Part shown: positions 46,746 to 48,533 of the stretch, piece by piece
Numbering within the stretch: the first letter of the stretch is position 1
Layout of the letters: every line of letters begins with the position of its first letter
NCBI GenBank assembly: GCA_003427395.1
Contig: BFEA01000167.1
Location: 1,015,084-1,063,616 of the forward strand
Length of the DNA stretch: 48,533 bases
From: Chara braunii
Lineage: Eukaryota; Streptophyta; Charophyceae; Charales; Characeae
Direction of reading: 5' to 3'
Notes under the pieces: generated by a model
Database searches by the model: none
The model's input: only the letters and a program-made list of their open reading frames with translations
Told to the model about the DNA's origin: nothing
Translations under genes and position numbers: made by a program

Positions 46746-47361
46746 GGGGACTGCACCCCTAAGGCCGCGGCCTTCCCCAATCAAACGGGGTTGTGCGAGC
46801 TTATTAGCAGACTGCTAATTAGACTAATTGGTTGGTTTTCCCTTTATTAGTTGTGATTTTTGATATTTTTATTTATTTATTTAATTAGTTTTTTTTCGAT
46901 ATCTTTCGATCCGTGCGTTTTCGTGCAAGCCGCGCCAAGATCAAAGTTCGTCCTTTCGTCGAGGCGAAGACTTTGAGACGTTTCTAAAAAAACAGGGGTA
47001 TGGAATTTTTTGTATTTTTTTGAATAAAATTTCAAAAATAATGATTTTTTTATTATTTTAATTGCAAAGAAAAGAAGTGACATTAGGGGAACCTCGCCCG
47101 AACCAAAGTTTTTCCTTGTAAACTCCCTAACATTTTGAGACCCTAGTTGGGGAAAACGGACTTCGTTTGGGAAAACGGCGGGCTCCAACAGAAACAAAAA
47201 ATAACAGAAAATAAAGAGGAAATTGGATTTTTTTTGGAATTTTGTTAGAATATTCTTGGCCGTCAAGATCTCGATCTTGAAGGTGCAACTTGTCTTAATT
47301 GTTCTCCTTATGCCGCTCCGCCGTTTCTCTTGGGACCTTCTCATGTCCCCCCCACTTGTTC
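46746..47361. other. Probable interior/leader of a tRNA-Asp-primed retroelement
   Basis: AT-rich DNA with no recognisable protein motif. AAGGCCGCGGCCTT near 46761 is a perfect palindrome. Confidence 0.3.
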
Positions 47362-47517
47362 CGTCGGTGGTCCCCGACAGTTTGTCTCGCCAGTGGTCCC
47401 CGACACTTAGTCCCGCCGGTGGTCCCCGACACTTTGTTCCGTCGGTGGTCCCCGATACTTAGTCCCGCAGATAGTTCCTGACATATTGTCTCGCCGGTGG
47501 TCCCCGACATATTTTAT
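47362..47517. repeat. 26-bp tandem array, six copies
   Basis: The unit is CG(T/C)CGGTGGTCCCCGACA followed by a variable TTTGTCT/CTTAGTCC end. Starts are exactly 26 bp apart from 47362 to 47492; copy five is the most diverged. Confidence 0.93.
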
Positions 47518-48533
47518 CCCGGATACCATTATTTTTACTTAGTCCCGCGTGACCCCTAGTGCCTTTCCTCAAGGTGTCCCGCGTTATTTGGGCGTCTACC
47601 GCCCCATGGCGACCCCTTTCCCTTGTCTTTCTTGGGCCTTGCGCGCGCCGGTTTCCCCGGCCGCGGGGCCTCTAATCCGAGGTTCCTTTTATTTGTCGTA
47701 GGCGGCCCCCATGTTGGGCCCTTATTTTGTAGCGTCCCACGACCGCCGGAATCGTCCACCTCTCGGCTTCCCTGTTCTCTTGTCGTTCGCCATGTCGTAT
47801 TTGCAAAGTCAATGGCCACTTGGTATTTGTCACACTGAATCCCAATGACCCTCCTGGCCTCATGCTACGTTCCTATGTGCCCATGTCCTCGCGCTTACTT
47901 GCTTGCTGTCGCTGGTTCTTTCCCCCCTGCGGTTCTCAACCCATGGCATCATTCCTTTTGGCGGCCTAGTCCTTCGTCTTTTCTCTCTCTTGCCTCCTTA
48001 CTCCAGATTTCTCTATCGTGCACAATTTGGCTATATACAGGCTCTCGAGTGGCGGGATGTTATTCGAGATCCACCGGTCCCGACACCGTCAAAAAAACAT
48101 CGCGCTAATTCGTTGTGTTTTCGTTTTTTACCTCCCTACGACGTGTGGGCCAACGGAGAAAACACCCAACTTTCGCGATTTTAAACGCTCAGAAAAATGA
48201 CTCAAATTTGCTGAAAACTTAAGGGTTTGCAGGTTTGGTCTTGATCTTTCCACCAAAAATGCTTCAAGAAAACAAATGCTTAAACCAAGAGAAAAAAAGA
48301 AATGTTCAAACCGCAAAATAAAAGCCTACCCAACCACTCCAAGCACCTACCGACCCAACCACTCCAAGCACCTACGGACCCAGCCAGGGTTGTCAGGCGG
48401 GGCCGTCAGGGGCAAAGCCGGGGTAGGGGTTTGACCCCGGGACCCCCGCCGCGAGGGTGCCCCACCCCCACCCACCTCAAAACACCCACGCCGGTGCCCC
48501 GCCAACCACACCCCTGTCGTGCCCCGCAGTCCC
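47518..48533. other. Window end, no gene seen
   Basis: A short duplication of CCCAACCACTCCAAGCACCT lies at about 48329-48375. The last 100 bp are GC-rich with GGGGTTTGACCCCGGGACCC-like repeats. No coding region supported. Confidence 0.5.

Overview
The window is eukaryotic nuclear DNA. It is gene-poor, dense in LTR retrotransposons, microsatellites and small inverted-repeat elements, and has one 896-base assembly gap. The one host gene I recognise reads as a plant-type ATG16 (autophagy). Its style, with very long introns full of chromodomain-type Ty3/gypsy elements, fits a streptophyte green alga such as Chara. That organism call is an inference from gene and repeat style, not from a database match.

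The backbone is a single plus-strand gene from 3019 to 38098. Three coding exons (3019-3699, 22907-23365, 37589-38098) have canonical GT/AG borders, all in phase 0. Together they encode a 549-residue protein: an N-terminal ATG5-binding-like helix, a long coiled coil and a seven-bladed WD40 propeller. The introns are 19.2 kb and 14.2 kb. Most of the window is therefore intronic, and the mobile elements listed here mostly sit inside a conserved autophagy gene.

Region by region: 1-3018 is upstream DNA with a diverged solo LTR and a 187-bp direct repeat. Intron 1 (3700-22906) holds a nested pair of Ty3/gypsy elements. Minus-strand element B (4669-20588, duplication GCTG) has its left LTR interrupted by plus-strand element A (4773-12730, duplication AATA). 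After them come a 29-bp satellite-like array and two inverted-repeat elements. Intron 2 (23366-37588) holds a small terminal-inverted-repeat element just after the splice donor, the gap flanked by a microsatellite-bounded 419-bp repeat, element C (26083-30202, duplication CAAT; an internally deleted relative of B), a gag-protease remnant D, and an AGGCAGCG-type array carrying a 97-nt piece of bacterial-type 16S rRNA. Downstream (38099-48533) I recognise no protein gene, only minisatellites, tRNA-like SINE candidates, inverted repeats and a tRNA-Asp-type primer binding site that marks another LTR element.

All retrotransposon coding regions carry stops and frameshifts, so none looks autonomous. 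Several of the lesions and LTR differences look like C-to-T or G-to-A changes, as expected of old methylated copies. The most notable result is ATG16 itself, which ordinary gene prediction could easily split into two or three fragments.
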